A stretch of DNA of 27,195 nt from Ruminimicrobiellum sp045223915 (GCA_045223915.1 JBGUZU010000019.1:1-27195); one strand, 5' to 3'; positions 15,341-22,610 are shown, numbered from the stretch's first letter. The notes: generated by a model from the letters alone, not told the origin. Numbers and translations: made by a program.

Positions 15341-16402
15341 ATGATAAAGAAAATTTTATTGATTTTAATAGTAGGTTTGTTGGGTGTATTAATTTATTTT
15401 TCCGCAACTTCTAAAATAGTTAAAGATTTTAAAGACGGGAAAAATATTAATGTGTTGCTTGTTTTGGATGACATTGATAATAATGAAAATATAAAGTTTT
15501 TTGTTGTGAAATACAATTCTTTAAATGAGTATATAAAAGTATTGTTTACGGATGAAAATATTACCATACTATACAAAACTAAAAAAGCAAGAATATTGAA
15601 AGAGATGATTTTGGAAACTCCTCCGGAAAAGAGAATAGAGTTCATAAAATCCGAAACGGAAAAACTTTTAGATAACAAGTTGACTATAGATTATCATATA
15701 TGCGTAACCAAAGGAACTTTTGAAAATATCATAAAAGTATTTTCCAAACAAGAAGATTTGAAAGATAACTTAAATTTGTTTGATATATGTTTTCAACAGG
15801 AAATTGACAGAGATACGAGAATGGTTGCATGGATAAAAACTTTTAATTACGTATATAACAATTTTAACAGGTTTTCTTTTATAAAGTTAATAAAAGATTT
15901 GTATAATAAAAATATTGTTATAAACACAAACTTTGAGTTGAAAGATTTGTTCTTATTATATTCATATTTCTTAAATGAAGATAAAGTTATAAAGTATGCC
16001 GATTTTCCTACAGTGAATAAGAGAAAGAGAACGGAAATAGATGAAAACAGCAGAACAAAAATTATGGATTTTTTTGATAACGATTATTTTGATGGTGATA
16101 AGTATTTAAGAGTTGAAGTTTTGAACACGACAAAAAAATCAAGACTTGCCATAAAAGCTGTTGATAAAATAAGAGACAATGATTTTGATGTTATGGATTG
16201 GGGTTCGTCTTCAAAACAGTATGAATTTACAACGATTTTTGACTTTGTAAATAATTATGAAAAAATAAAAGAAATAAAAGAAGTTTTAGATTGTGGCGAA
16301 ATAATTTTCAGACCGAAAGAAAGTTCGTTGATGGATGTGTCTGTATTGTTGGGACAAGATTGTACCATATACGACAAATTGGACAGAGAATCAGACGATT
16401 AG
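15341..16402 (+). CDS. Membrane-anchored LCP/LytR-like protein with LytR_C domain, degenerate
   Basis: A 353-residue protein with one N-terminal membrane helix (ILLILIVGLLGVLIYF, about 5-20) and an extracytoplasmic remainder. Residues about 35-130 follow the outline of an LCP domain (NINVLLVLDD, then LTIDYHICVTKGTFENIIKVF where LCP proteins have 'IDYYV-VDF-GF--LVD'). However, the arginine and aspartate motifs used in polyprenyl-pyrophosphate binding are not recognisable. Residues about 255-345 look like a LytR_C domain (LRVEVLNTTKKSRLAIKAVDKI, ending SLMDVSVLLGQDC). The gene follows yqeK by one base, and the family position in nadD-yqeK-lytR-rsfS supports the assignment. Catalytic activity is doubtful. 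A structural or scaffold role is possible. Confidence 0.65.
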   Translation: MIKKILLILIVGLLGVLIYFSATSKIVKDFKDGKNINVLLVLDDIDNNENIKFFVVKYNSLNEYIKVLFTDENITILYKTKKARILKEMILETPPEKRIEFIKSETEKLLDNKLTIDYHICVTKGTFENIIKVFSKQEDLKDNLNLFDICFQQEIDRDTRMVAWIKTFNYVYNNFNRFSFIKLIKDLYNKNIVINTNFELKDLFLLYSYFLNEDKVIKYADFPTVNKRKRTEIDENSRTKIMDFFDNDYFDGDKYLRVEVLNTTKKSRLAIKAVDKIRDNDFDVMDWGSSSKQYEFTTIFDFVNNYEKIKEIKEVLDCGEIIFRPKESSLMDVSVLLGQDCTIYDKLDRESDD

Positions 16403-16407
16403 AATAA

Positions 16408-16570
16408 GGTTTGTAGTTTATAGTTTGAGGTTTGTGGCTTAATGTAAAATTTTGTTAAACAAAATTTTATAATAGATAACAAAAATTCACTTCGTGAATT
16501 TTTACAATAAACTTTAAACTATCAACTATAAACTATAAGCTAAAAAACACGAAGTGTTTTTATTGGGGGG
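16408..16570 (+). repeat. Full modular leader element (heptamer type) before rsfS
   Basis: Left heptamers 16408-16442 (GGTTTGT, AGTTTAT, AGTTTGA, GGTTTGT, GGCTTAA). Hairpin AAAATTTTGT-TAA-complement (16446-16468). Spacer with ATAACA. Hairpin AAAAATTCAC-TTC-complement (16481-16503). Right heptamers 16509-16543 (AAACTTT, AAACTAT, CAACTAT, AAACTAT, AAGCTAA). Hairpin AAAAACAC-GAA-complement (16543-16561). Ribosome-binding GGGGGG (16565-16570). It interrupts the nadD-rsfS gene cluster and gives rsfS its own leader. A TATAAT at 16468-16473 could be a promoter, but no matching -35 box is visible. Confidence 0.85.
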
Positions 16571-16573
16571 AAA

Positions 16574-17038
16574 ATGAAAAAAATAGATTTTTTGAAACTT
16601 GCAAAACAGGCAGTAAAAATAGCCGAAGATAAAAAGGCTGAAAATGTTGTTTTGTTGGATGTGCAGGAAAAAACTCCTATTACAAACTATTTTGTTATTG
16701 CAACTGCAAATTCTATGCCCCAAATAAATGCAATTATAAACGAAATAGAAAAAACTTTTAAATATGATTATTCCGTTGAAGTACTAAGAAGAGATGGCGG
16801 AAATGCGGCGGTTAATTGGAAAGTTTTGGATTTCGGCGGTATCATAGTTCATGTTATGAGCCAAGATTTGAGACAGTTATATAATCTTGAACATATATGG
16901 GAAAGTGATGAACCTAAACCGAAAAAAAGAAAAGTCATTAAAAAAGTTGCTGCCAAAAAGACAGCAGTTAAAAAAGTAGCAAAGAAAACAGTAGCTAAAA
17001 AAACTAAAACAGTAAAAAAAACTAAAAAGAAAAAATAG
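16574..17038 (+). CDS. rsfS: Ribosomal silencing factor RsfS with a lysine-rich tail
   Basis: RsfS binds ribosomal protein L14 on the 50S subunit and blocks joining of the 30S under starvation. The core (residues 1-111) has the family pattern: AKQAVKIAEDKKAENVVLLDV, TPITNYFVIATANS, VLDFGGIIVHVM and the ending LRQLYNLEHIWE. After it comes an unusual 41-residue tail (114-154) with 21 lysines and many Ala, Thr and Val residues in AKKT/VKK repeats, much like histone H1 or bacterial histone-like C-termini. Typical RsfS proteins stop near 105-120 residues. The tail is in frame and ends at a normal stop. It could bind rRNA or DNA, which is inference. Confidence 0.92.
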   Translation: MKKIDFLKLAKQAVKIAEDKKAENVVLLDVQEKTPITNYFVIATANSMPQINAIINEIEKTFKYDYSVEVLRRDGGNAAVNWKVLDFGGIIVHVMSQDLRQLYNLEHIWESDEPKPKKRKVIKKVAAKKTAVKKVAKKTVAKKTKTVKKTKKKK

Positions 17039-17097
17039 TTCTTTTAAAATTTCTCATTTTCAAGCAAAAAAGCCATTCGCTTGAAAATTTTAAAGCC

Positions 17098-17161
17098 GTG
17101 CTCCAACTTGATTTTTCCTAACGACCTAACGTAACGGAAAAATCTTCAATCATGTTCGCAC
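17098..17161. repeat. Hairpin-forming element upstream of dnaE (first of two)
   Basis: GATTTTTCC (17110-17118) pairs with GGAAAAATC (17136-17144). An outer GTGC (17098-17101) pairs with GCAC (17158-17161) across a partly matched stem. On the minus strand it reads GTGCGAACATGATTGAAG at its start, resembling the GTGCGAAACATTGAGAAG of the larger element at 17205-17369. It may be a shorter relative. The resemblance is by eye. Confidence 0.5.
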
Positions 17162-17204
17162 TAAAAAGCTTTTTAAATTTATAGCTTTTTACTTTAAAAA
17201 TTTC

Positions 17205-17369
17205 AGGAAACCCTGAATAAACAAGGGTGCGAAACATTGAGAAGAGATTTTGTCTATAAAAAGGAGTGTTTTTGTAGGAATAGTTGGATAACTCTTTCAA
17301 GAAAACACGACGAATTTATAGGCAAAATATATCGCAAGATTTTGTGCCGGTGTTTATTCAGCGTTTCCT
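17205..17369. repeat. Long imperfect palindrome (165 bp) upstream of dnaE
   Basis: Outer arms of 19 bp with one mismatch: AGGAAACCCTGAATAAACA (17205-17223) against the complement of 17351-17369. The symmetry continues inward through ATTTTGTCTATAAA and TTTATAGGCAAAATAT. Inside lies GTGTTTTTG against CAAGAAAACAC, ending in a small AGTT-GGAT-AACT hairpin. The whole unit folds into one long interrupted stem. No plausible reading frame covers it. The rsfS-dnaE gap (447 bases) holds this, the element at 17098-17161 and the heptamer array at 17426-17482. Confidence 0.75.
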
Positions 17370-17425
17370 AAACTCATAGACGGCTTTAATCATGCTTTTC
17401 AAATGAAAATTTTAAAAGTGTTGTT

Positions 17426-17482
17426 AAACTATAAACTATAAACCATAAGCTATAAACTATAAACTAAAAAACGGAGTTTTTT
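17426..17482 (+). repeat. Heptamer array plus GGA-triloop hairpin before dnaE
   Basis: Six exact-length units: AAACTAT, AAACTAT, AAACCAT, AAGCTAT, AAACTAT, AAACTAA (17426-17467). They are followed by the hairpin AAAAAAC-GGA-GTTTTTT (17466-17482). The only Shine-Dalgarno-like sequence for dnaE, GGAG (17473-17476), is the hairpin loop plus its closing base. No opposing left array is present; the long palindrome occupies that side. Confidence 0.82.
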
Positions 17483-17485
17483 ATA

Positions 17486-20400
17486 ATGGCTGCGGAATTT
17501 GTACATTTACATAATCATACAGAATATTCATTGTTGGACGGTTTAACTAAATTAACGAAAAAAGGTAAACCGTTGGAACTTTTTAATATTATAGGAAAAC
17601 AGTATCAAATGCCGGCGCTTGCAATTACCGATCACGGTAATATGTATGGTGCAATGGAATTTTATTGGGCATGTTTGGACAGCGGTATAAAACCTATTAT
17701 AGGGTGCGAAGTTTATGTTGCTAAAAAAAGCAGATTCGATAAAGATAAAGAAAACGGCGGATATCACCATTTGATACTTCTTGCAAAAGATAACGAAGGT
17801 TACAGAAACTTATGTTATCTTGTAAGTGCCGGATTTACGGAAGGTTTTTATTATAAGCCCAGAATAGATAAAGAATTATTACAAAAATATTCTAAAGGGC
17901 TTATTTGCTCTTCAGCTTGTTTGGCAGGTGAAATTGCAACACTTCTTTCTGCCGGTAACAAAGAAAAAGCAAAAGAAGTTGCCGGTTGGTATCAGGATGT
18001 GTTTGGTAAAGGTAACTATTATCTTGAAATTATGGACAACGGGCTTGAACAACAAAAAGCAATAATTGCACCTTTGCTTGAACTTTCCAAAGAAACGGGA
18101 ATACCTCTTGTAGCAACAAACGACTGTCATTATTTAAAGCAGGAAGATGCATATTATCACGATATTTTATTATGTATCAATACACAAAAAATGGTAAAAG
18201 ATCCCAACAGAATGAGAATGGGATCCGATTTGTTTTATTATCGTTCACCGGAAGATATGATAAAAACATTTTCATATGTTCCCGAAGCCATAAAAAATAC
18301 ACTTGTTATTGCCGATATGGTGGATGTTAAAATAAGAAAAGGTAACGGTGACCTTTTACCTAACTTTGAAGTTCCCGAAGGGTACACATCTCAAACTTAT
18401 CTTGAGCATCTTTGCAGAGAAGGTCTTAAAAGAAGGTATCCGGTTATAGAAAAAAAACATACAGACAGATTGGAGTATGAACTTTCCGTTATTAAAAAAA
18501 TGGGTTTTGCTTCATACTTTTTAATTGTTTGGGACTTCATAAAATATTCAAAAGATCACGGAATACCCGTAGGTCCGGGTAGAGGTTCCGGAGCAGGTTC
18601 AATTGTAACTTATACACTTGGAATTACAGATATTTGTCCTTTAAAATATGATTTGCTTTTTGAAAGATTTTTGAACCCCGAAAGAGTTTCAATGCCTGAT
18701 CTTGATATCGATTTTGCGGATTTCGGCAGAGAACAGGTTATAGATTATGTTAGAAATAAGTACGGTCAAAATAACTGTGCTCAGATTATAACTTTCGGTG
18801 CCATGGAAGCAAAAATGGTGGTAAAGGATGTAGGCAGAGTTATGGAGTTTACTCCCGCCGAAACACAAAAAATAGCAAATGCAATTCCCGCGGGTTCTTC
18901 AATACCGGATGCCATGGTAAGTTCCAAAGAATTGCAGGAAATTATAAAAAAAGATCCCAGAGTTGCAGAACTTATAAAAATATCTTCCAAACTTGAAGGA
19001 ACAAAAAGACATACCGGAGTTCATGCCGCAGGCTTGATTGTTGCTCCGGAAGATGTAAGGCATTTTTCACCTCTTGCTATAGGTAAAAAGAATGTTATAA
19101 CTACACAGTACGACGGTAGAATTTTACCGGATTTAGGACTTTTAAAAGTTGACTTTTTGGGACTTCAAAACTTAACAATTATAAATGAAGCGGTAAAACT
19201 TATAAAGAAAAAAGAACCTGATTTTGATTTGGAAAAAATTTCTCTTGAAGATAAAAAAACATTTAAACTTTTACAGGAAGCAAAAACATTCGGTATATTC
19301 CAGCTTGAATCGGAAGGTATGAAAGATTTGGTTAGAAGAATGAAACCGACCAGTATAGAAGATGTAACCGCTTTAAATGCTCTTTATCGTCCCGGACCTA
19401 TAGGTGCGGGTATGCTTGATGTTTTCGTTGATTGTAAACATGGCAGAAGAAAAGTTACTTATGATCATCCTTTGCAGGAACCTATACTTAAAAACACTTA
19501 CGGAGTTATTTTGTATCAGGAACAAGTTATGCAAATGGCTATGGCCATAGGCGGTTTTACGGCAGGTCAGGCAGACGGTTTAAGAAAAGCTATGGGTAAA
19601 AAACTCATAGATAAAATGCAGGCTGCAAGAGAAAAATTTGTTGCAGGCGGCCAAGCTAAAGGCATAGATCCTTCAATAACAAACAAAATTTACGATAACA
19701 TGGTAACTTTTGCAGGGTACGGTTTTAATAAGTCGCATTCCGCAGCTTATGCTTATGTTACATACAGAACAGCATATTTGAAAGCTCATTATACACTTGA
19801 ATACATGACAGCATGTATGAATAATGAAATAGGTAAATCGGCAGACAGCAAAATAATTGAATATATTGATGATGTTAAACAGTTCGGTATAAAAACTTTA
19901 CCGCCTGATATAAGATATTCACAAAGCAAATTTTCGGTTGAAGGAAAAAATATAAGATTCGGCCTTCTTGCCATAAAAAATGTCGGTGAAGGTGCGGCAC
20001 AAAATATAGTTGAAGCAAGAGAAAAGTTCGGTAAGTTTGAATCTTTTGAAGACTTTTTATCGAAAATAGATTTATCAGCGGTAAACAAAAGAGCAATAGA
20101 ATGCCTTTGTAAAGCAGGCGTTTTTGATTGTTTCGGTAAAAACAAGTTGGAAGTCAGAGCAAAAATACTTGATAATATAGAAGCAACATTGCAACAGGCA
20201 ATTAAAACAAAAAAAGAGCAAAACGATAGTCAGGGATTTTTGTTCGGCAGTGAAGAAATATCTACGGCTACCGTTAGTGTAATGGACAAAAAAATTCCTC
20301 CTTTGGATGAAACCGTAGCATTGGAATATGAAAAAGAAGTGTTGGATTTTTATCTTTCGGGACATCCGTTGGAAAAATATAAAAGAGATATGATAGCTTT

Positions 20401-20980
20401 TTCAATGTACAGGCTTGATACAGTTCCCGTTCCGCCCGAAAACACAACTTTTGAAACAGCAAAAATTATAAGAGTTGCGGGAATGATAACATCTTTAAAA
20501 CATTTAACGGCAAAAAGCGATAAAACAAAAACATATGCAACATTCAGAGTTGAAGATATGTACGGTTATTTGGATTGTATAGTGTTCCATAAATTGTACG
20601 AAAAGATAAGTGATAAGTTGCAGGAAAAGATGATAGTTGTTGTTAAAGGTAAAGTGTTGCACGATAAAGGTAAACCTAAACTTTCAATAGAAGAATTTTA
20701 TTCCATGGAAGAAGCAAAGAAAAAGTTTCCGCCGTTTTTGGGTTCGTTAAGAATACAAGTTTCGGCTGTTGCTTTAGATGATGCAATGTCCGACAAAATT
20801 TTAAAAACAATTGAAAAATATCCCGGAAAATCTAAAGTATATTTGGAAATTAAAGATTATAAAACGGAAGATTATACCATAGAAACCGAATATACGGTAA
20901 AATACAGTGATGAATGTATAAAAGATTTGGAAACATTGTTGGGGCCCGGAACAGTCACACTTCAGTATAGAGATATTTAA
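17486..20980 (+). CDS. dnaE: DNA polymerase III alpha subunit
   Basis: Replicative polymerase. The 1164-residue DnaE-type chain (not PolC) has an N-terminal PHP domain beginning FVHLHNHTEYSLLDG and containing AITDHGNMYGAMEFY. The polymerase core has GPGRGSGAGSIV and the catalytic aspartates in PDLDIDFAD (about 404-412). Further on are ALYRPGPIGAGM and the tandem HhH region near GFNKSHSAAYAYVTYRTAYLK. An OB-fold occupies about 990-1080 (IRVAGMITSLKHL to LDCIVFHKLYE). The end lacks the long C-terminal tau-binding extension of some DnaE1 proteins but is within family range. A repeat-derived leader precedes it, and its stop codon abuts the hairpin of the next repeat element. Confidence 0.97.
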   Translation: MAAEFVHLHNHTEYSLLDGLTKLTKKGKPLELFNIIGKQYQMPALAITDHGNMYGAMEFYWACLDSGIKPIIGCEVYVAKKSRFDKDKENGGYHHLILLAKDNEGYRNLCYLVSAGFTEGFYYKPRIDKELLQKYSKGLICSSACLAGEIATLLSAGNKEKAKEVAGWYQDVFGKGNYYLEIMDNGLEQQKAIIAPLLELSKETGIPLVATNDCHYLKQEDAYYHDILLCINTQKMVKDPNRMRMGSDLFYYRSPEDMIKTFSYVPEAIKNTLVIADMVDVKIRKGNGDLLPNFEVPEGYTSQTYLEHLCREGLKRRYPVIEKKHTDRLEYELSVIKKMGFASYFLIVWDFIKYSKDHGIPVGPGRGSGAGSIVTYTLGITDICPLKYDLLFERFLNPERVSMPDLDIDFADFGREQVIDYVRNKYGQNNCAQIITFGAMEAKMVVKDVGRVMEFTPAETQKIANAIPAGSSIPDAMVSSKELQEIIKKDPRVAELIKISSKLEGTKRHTGVHAAGLIVAPEDVRHFSPLAIGKKNVITTQYDGRILPDLGLLKVDFLGLQNLTIINEAVKLIKKKEPDFDLEKISLEDKKTFKLLQEAKTFGIFQLESEGMKDLVRRMKPTSIEDVTALNALYRPGPIGAGMLDVFVDCKHGRRKVTYDHPLQEPILKNTYGVILYQEQVMQMAMAIGGFTAGQADGLRKAMGKKLIDKMQAAREKFVAGGQAKGIDPSITNKIYDNMVTFAGYGFNKSHSAAYAYVTYRTAYLKAHYTLEYMTACMNNEIGKSADSKIIEYIDDVKQFGIKTLPPDIRYSQSKFSVEGKNIRFGLLAIKNVGEGAAQNIVEAREKFGKFESFEDFLSKIDLSAVNKRAIECLCKAGVFDCFGKNKLEVRAKILDNIEATLQQAIKTKKEQNDSQGFLFGSEEISTATVSVMDKKIPPLDETVALEYEKEVLDFYLSGHPLEKYKRDMIAFSMYRLDTVPVPPENTTFETAKIIRVAGMITSLKHLTAKSDKTKTYATFRVEDMYGYLDCIVFHKLYEKISDKLQEKMIVVVKGKVLHDKGKPKLSIEEFYSMEEAKKKFPPFLGSLRIQVSAVALDDAMSDKILKTIEKYPGKSKVYLEIKDYKTEDYTIETEYTVKYSDECIKDLETLLGPGTVTLQYRDI

Positions 20981-21040
20981 AAATTGCCAAAGGCAATTTT
21001 GGAAGATTGGAAGAATAGAAGATTAGAAGAGAATGGAGGA
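20980..21040 (+). repeat. Hairpin plus octamer array before the flavin reductase gene
   Basis: A 9-bp hairpin, AAAATTGCC-AAA-GGCAATTTT, starts on the last base of the dnaE stop codon. It is followed by octamers GGAAGATT, GGAAGAAT, AGAAGATT, AGAAGAGA, ATGGAGGA (21001-21040). The last unit supplies the Shine-Dalgarno GGAGGA for the gene at 21046. The opposing array lies beyond that gene at 21616-21639. Confidence 0.8.
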
Positions 21041-21045
21041 ATAAA

Positions 21046-21552
21046 ATGAATACATTGGCATTAACAAAGATACCTTACGGAATGTTTATTATTACATCTG
21101 CTTTTGACGGAAAAATCGGCGGACAGATAGCAAATACTGTTTTCCAAATAAACTCTAATCCCGCGACTATAGCAATAAGTATTTCAAAACAAAATAATAC
21201 TCACTCTTTATTATCCAACAGCAAAAAAGCAGTTATATCTACAATAACCGAAGAAGCAAGTTTCGAATTTATAGGAAAATTCGGTTTTAGAAGTTCAAGA
21301 GATTTTAATAAATTTGAAGGCGTGGAATATAAAACAAACGAAAACGGGTTACCTATAGTAACTCAATTTGTAAATTCATATTTTGAAACAGAAATCATTT
21401 CACAGTTTGAAACGGAAACTCATACAGTGTTTTTATGTAAGGTAATAAATTGTGAAGTATTAAACGATAATCCTACAATGACTTATGATTATTATCACAA
21501 AGTAAAGAAAGGTTTAACTCCGAAAAACGCTCCGACTTTTATACAAAAATAG
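21046..21552 (+). CDS. Flavin reductase-like FMN-binding protein
   Basis: A 168-residue split-barrel flavoprotein. The start ALTKIPYGMFIITSAFDGKIGGQIANTVFQI, followed by NPATIAISISKQNNTH, is the FMN-binding pattern of the flavin reductase domain. The ending MTYDYYHKVKKGLTPKNAPTF resembles the linker that, in anaerobes' high-molecular-weight rubredoxins and related proteins, leads into a rubredoxin domain. Here the chain stops at that point, so the electron partner would be a separate rubredoxin. The likely role is oxygen or NO detoxification electron transfer, inferred from relatives only. It is flanked on both sides by facing octamer repeat arrays and followed by a terminator. Confidence 0.8.
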   Translation: MNTLALTKIPYGMFIITSAFDGKIGGQIANTVFQINSNPATIAISISKQNNTHSLLSNSKKAVISTITEEASFEFIGKFGFRSSRDFNKFEGVEYKTNENGLPIVTQFVNSYFETEIISQFETETHTVFLCKVINCEVLNDNPTMTYDYYHKVKKGLTPKNAPTFIQK

Positions 21553-21575
21553 TTTAATAAAACCTTGTAATCAAT

Positions 21576-21608
21576 AAAAAACGGGAAGAATTTTCTTCCC
21601 GTTTTTTT
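21576..21608. terminator. Bidirectional terminator between flavin reductase and ogg genes
   Basis: AAAAAACGGGAAGAA (21576-21590) pairs with TTCTTCCCG and the following T run (21593-21608). A-rich and T-rich feet allow use from both convergent genes. The CGGGAAG stem resembles that of the terminator at 952-983, which also adjoins an octamer array. Confidence 0.85.
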
Positions 21609-21615
21609 CTGTGTT

Positions 21616-21639
21616 CTTCTAATCTTCCATTCTTCTACT
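21616..21639. repeat. Octamer array at the ogg 3' end
   Basis: Units CTTCTAAT, CTTCCATT, CTTCTACT. The last contains the ogg stop codon (TAG on the minus strand, 21635-21637). In orientation and theme it is the complement of the array at 21001-21040, so the pair brackets the flavin reductase gene. Confidence 0.75.
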
Positions 21640-22330
21640 TAAATATTCCGCCTGTCTGCATGGCCCACATAAGTAAATCCATATGTGACATCGGTATTTT
21701 TATATCGTTACAAAATTTTATCATTTTTTGTTCTATCTCTAAATAAATTTTAGGTGTTAATGTTGAAGGAATTTCGTCTATTGCATTATAAAATTTCAAG
21801 TTCCTTAAAATGTGTCTGTCCAAAATTGCCAAATCAAGACCTAATCCGATATTCCTTAAAAAATGTCCCGCTTCTTTGTAACCGATACCTTTGATATTAT
21901 CTATAATCCATTTTCTTAAAGTTGTCGGATTATCAAAAGATTTTAAGAATTTTTTTATGTTGAGTTTTCCGTTGGAAGTAAACTGTTTTCTTGCTTGAAC
22001 CAAAAAGCTTGCTTTATTATTTTGAAATCTTACATTACTTATGTTTTTTGATATTTCTTGAGCCGAAGCGGTAAATAAAAGTTTCTTATCATTTAAAATA
22101 TTTATTGCTTTCCAACAGGATAATGCTTTGGATTGAGGGGTAAAAATACAGAATGCAAGTTCGGCAAAAATTGCTTCATCGTTTCCTTTTATAAACACAT
22201 CTTTATAATGTTGAACTCTTTTGGATATCGGTTCTTTTGCGACTGTTTTCCATAAATGAACCAAATCTTTAACTGTTTCCGGTTTTGCTTTAATATTTTC
22301 TATTTCTACAAAATTTACAGGTATAATCAT
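21635..22330 (-). CDS. ogg: 8-oxoguanine DNA glycosylase/AP lyase (Ogg2 type)
   Basis: Removes 8-oxoguanine and nicks the abasic site. The 231-residue protein matches the short archaeal/Thermotoga-type Ogg. It has AELAFCIFTPQSKALSCWKA in the N-terminal helical part and the helix-hairpin-helix DNIKGIGYKEAGHFLRNIG with catalytic Lys152. The conserved aspartate Asp171 lies in LAILDRHILRNL, and the family's C-terminal end is present. I start at 22330 (MIIPVNF) rather than the upstream ATG at 22369. A good promoter lies so close that transcription should begin downstream of the earlier ATG, and that ATG has no Shine-Dalgarno. It is monocistronic and convergent with the flavin reductase gene. A role in oxidative damage repair would suit that neighbour. 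Confidence 0.88.
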   Translation of the reverse strand: MIIPVNFVEIENIKAKPETVKDLVHLWKTVAKEPISKRVQHYKDVFIKGNDEAIFAELAFCIFTPQSKALSCWKAINILNDKKLLFTASAQEISKNISNVRFQNNKASFLVQARKQFTSNGKLNIKKFLKSFDNPTTLRKWIIDNIKGIGYKEAGHFLRNIGLGLDLAILDRHILRNLKFYNAIDEIPSTLTPKIYLEIEQKMIKFCNDIKIPMSHMDLLMWAMQTGGIFK

Positions 22331-22359
22331 TGCTTTCTCGTAAATAATAATGTGCTTAA

Positions 22360-22388
22360 AATCTAACATAAAAAGTTATTGTTGTCAA
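22360..22388 (-). promoter_or_regulatory. Promoter of ogg with a palindrome over the -35 box
   Basis: On the minus strand TTGACA (22383-22388), a 17-base spacer and TAGATT (22360-22365). The -35 box lies inside the palindrome TTGTTG-T-CAACAA (22379-22391 on the plus strand), a possible operator. Confidence 0.6.
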
Positions 22389-22390
22389 CA

Positions 22391-22540
22391 AAAAATCACG
22401 GAGTGATTTTTGGAAGATTTGAAGAGTAGAAGAATAGAGGATTAGATAGAAAGAAAAAATAAATAATAATAAAATTTGCGAAGCAAATTGTACATTTGAA
22501 CTTCCAATCTTCTAATCTTCCAATCCTCAAATCATCAGTT
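22391..22540. repeat. Full modular element (octamer type) between ogg and leuD
   Basis: Hairpin AAAAATCAC-GGA-complement (22391-22411). Left octamers 22412-22451 (GGAAGATT, TGAAGAGT, AGAAGAAT, AGAGGATT, AGATAGAA). AT-rich spacer. Hairpin AATTTGC-GAA-GCAAATT (22473-22489), whose centre is GCGAAGC. Right octamers 22501-22540 (CTTCCAAT, CTTCTAAT, CTTCCAAT, CCTCAAAT, CATCAGTT). Left and right themes are complementary. The element sits in a divergent gap between the ogg promoter and the probable leuD promoter. Confidence 0.85.
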
Positions 22541-22561
22541 CTTTTGATTTTTAGTTATAAA

Positions 22562-22570
22562 TGTTATAAA
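22562..22570 (+). promoter_or_regulatory. Probable extended -10 promoter of leuDB
   Basis: TGTTATAAA is an extended -10 box (TG-N-TATAAA). The best -35 candidates are weak (TTTTGA 17 bases upstream or TTGATT 15 bases upstream). It lies just past the right array of the repeat element and about 40 bases before the leuD start. Confidence 0.4.
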
Positions 22571-22610
22571 ATCTACTATTGAATTTAAATCCAAAGTCAA
22601 AGAGGTTTTT

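Noticed and set aside
17118..17300. 60-residue minus-strand reading frame before dnaE
   Set aside because: It lies across two hairpin elements, lacks a ribosome site and has no protein-like composition.
17426..17482. CRISPR array
   Set aside because: Units are 7 bp and contiguous with no spacers, and no cas gene is present.
20980..21000. Rho-independent terminator after dnaE
   Set aside because: The stem is only 9 bp, mostly A/T, with four T residues and purines after it. It matches the hairpin slot of the repeat element better, though weak termination cannot be excluded.
22331..22369. Upstream ATG for ogg (MLDFKHIII)
   Set aside because: It overlaps the predicted promoter spacer and start region and has no Shine-Dalgarno.
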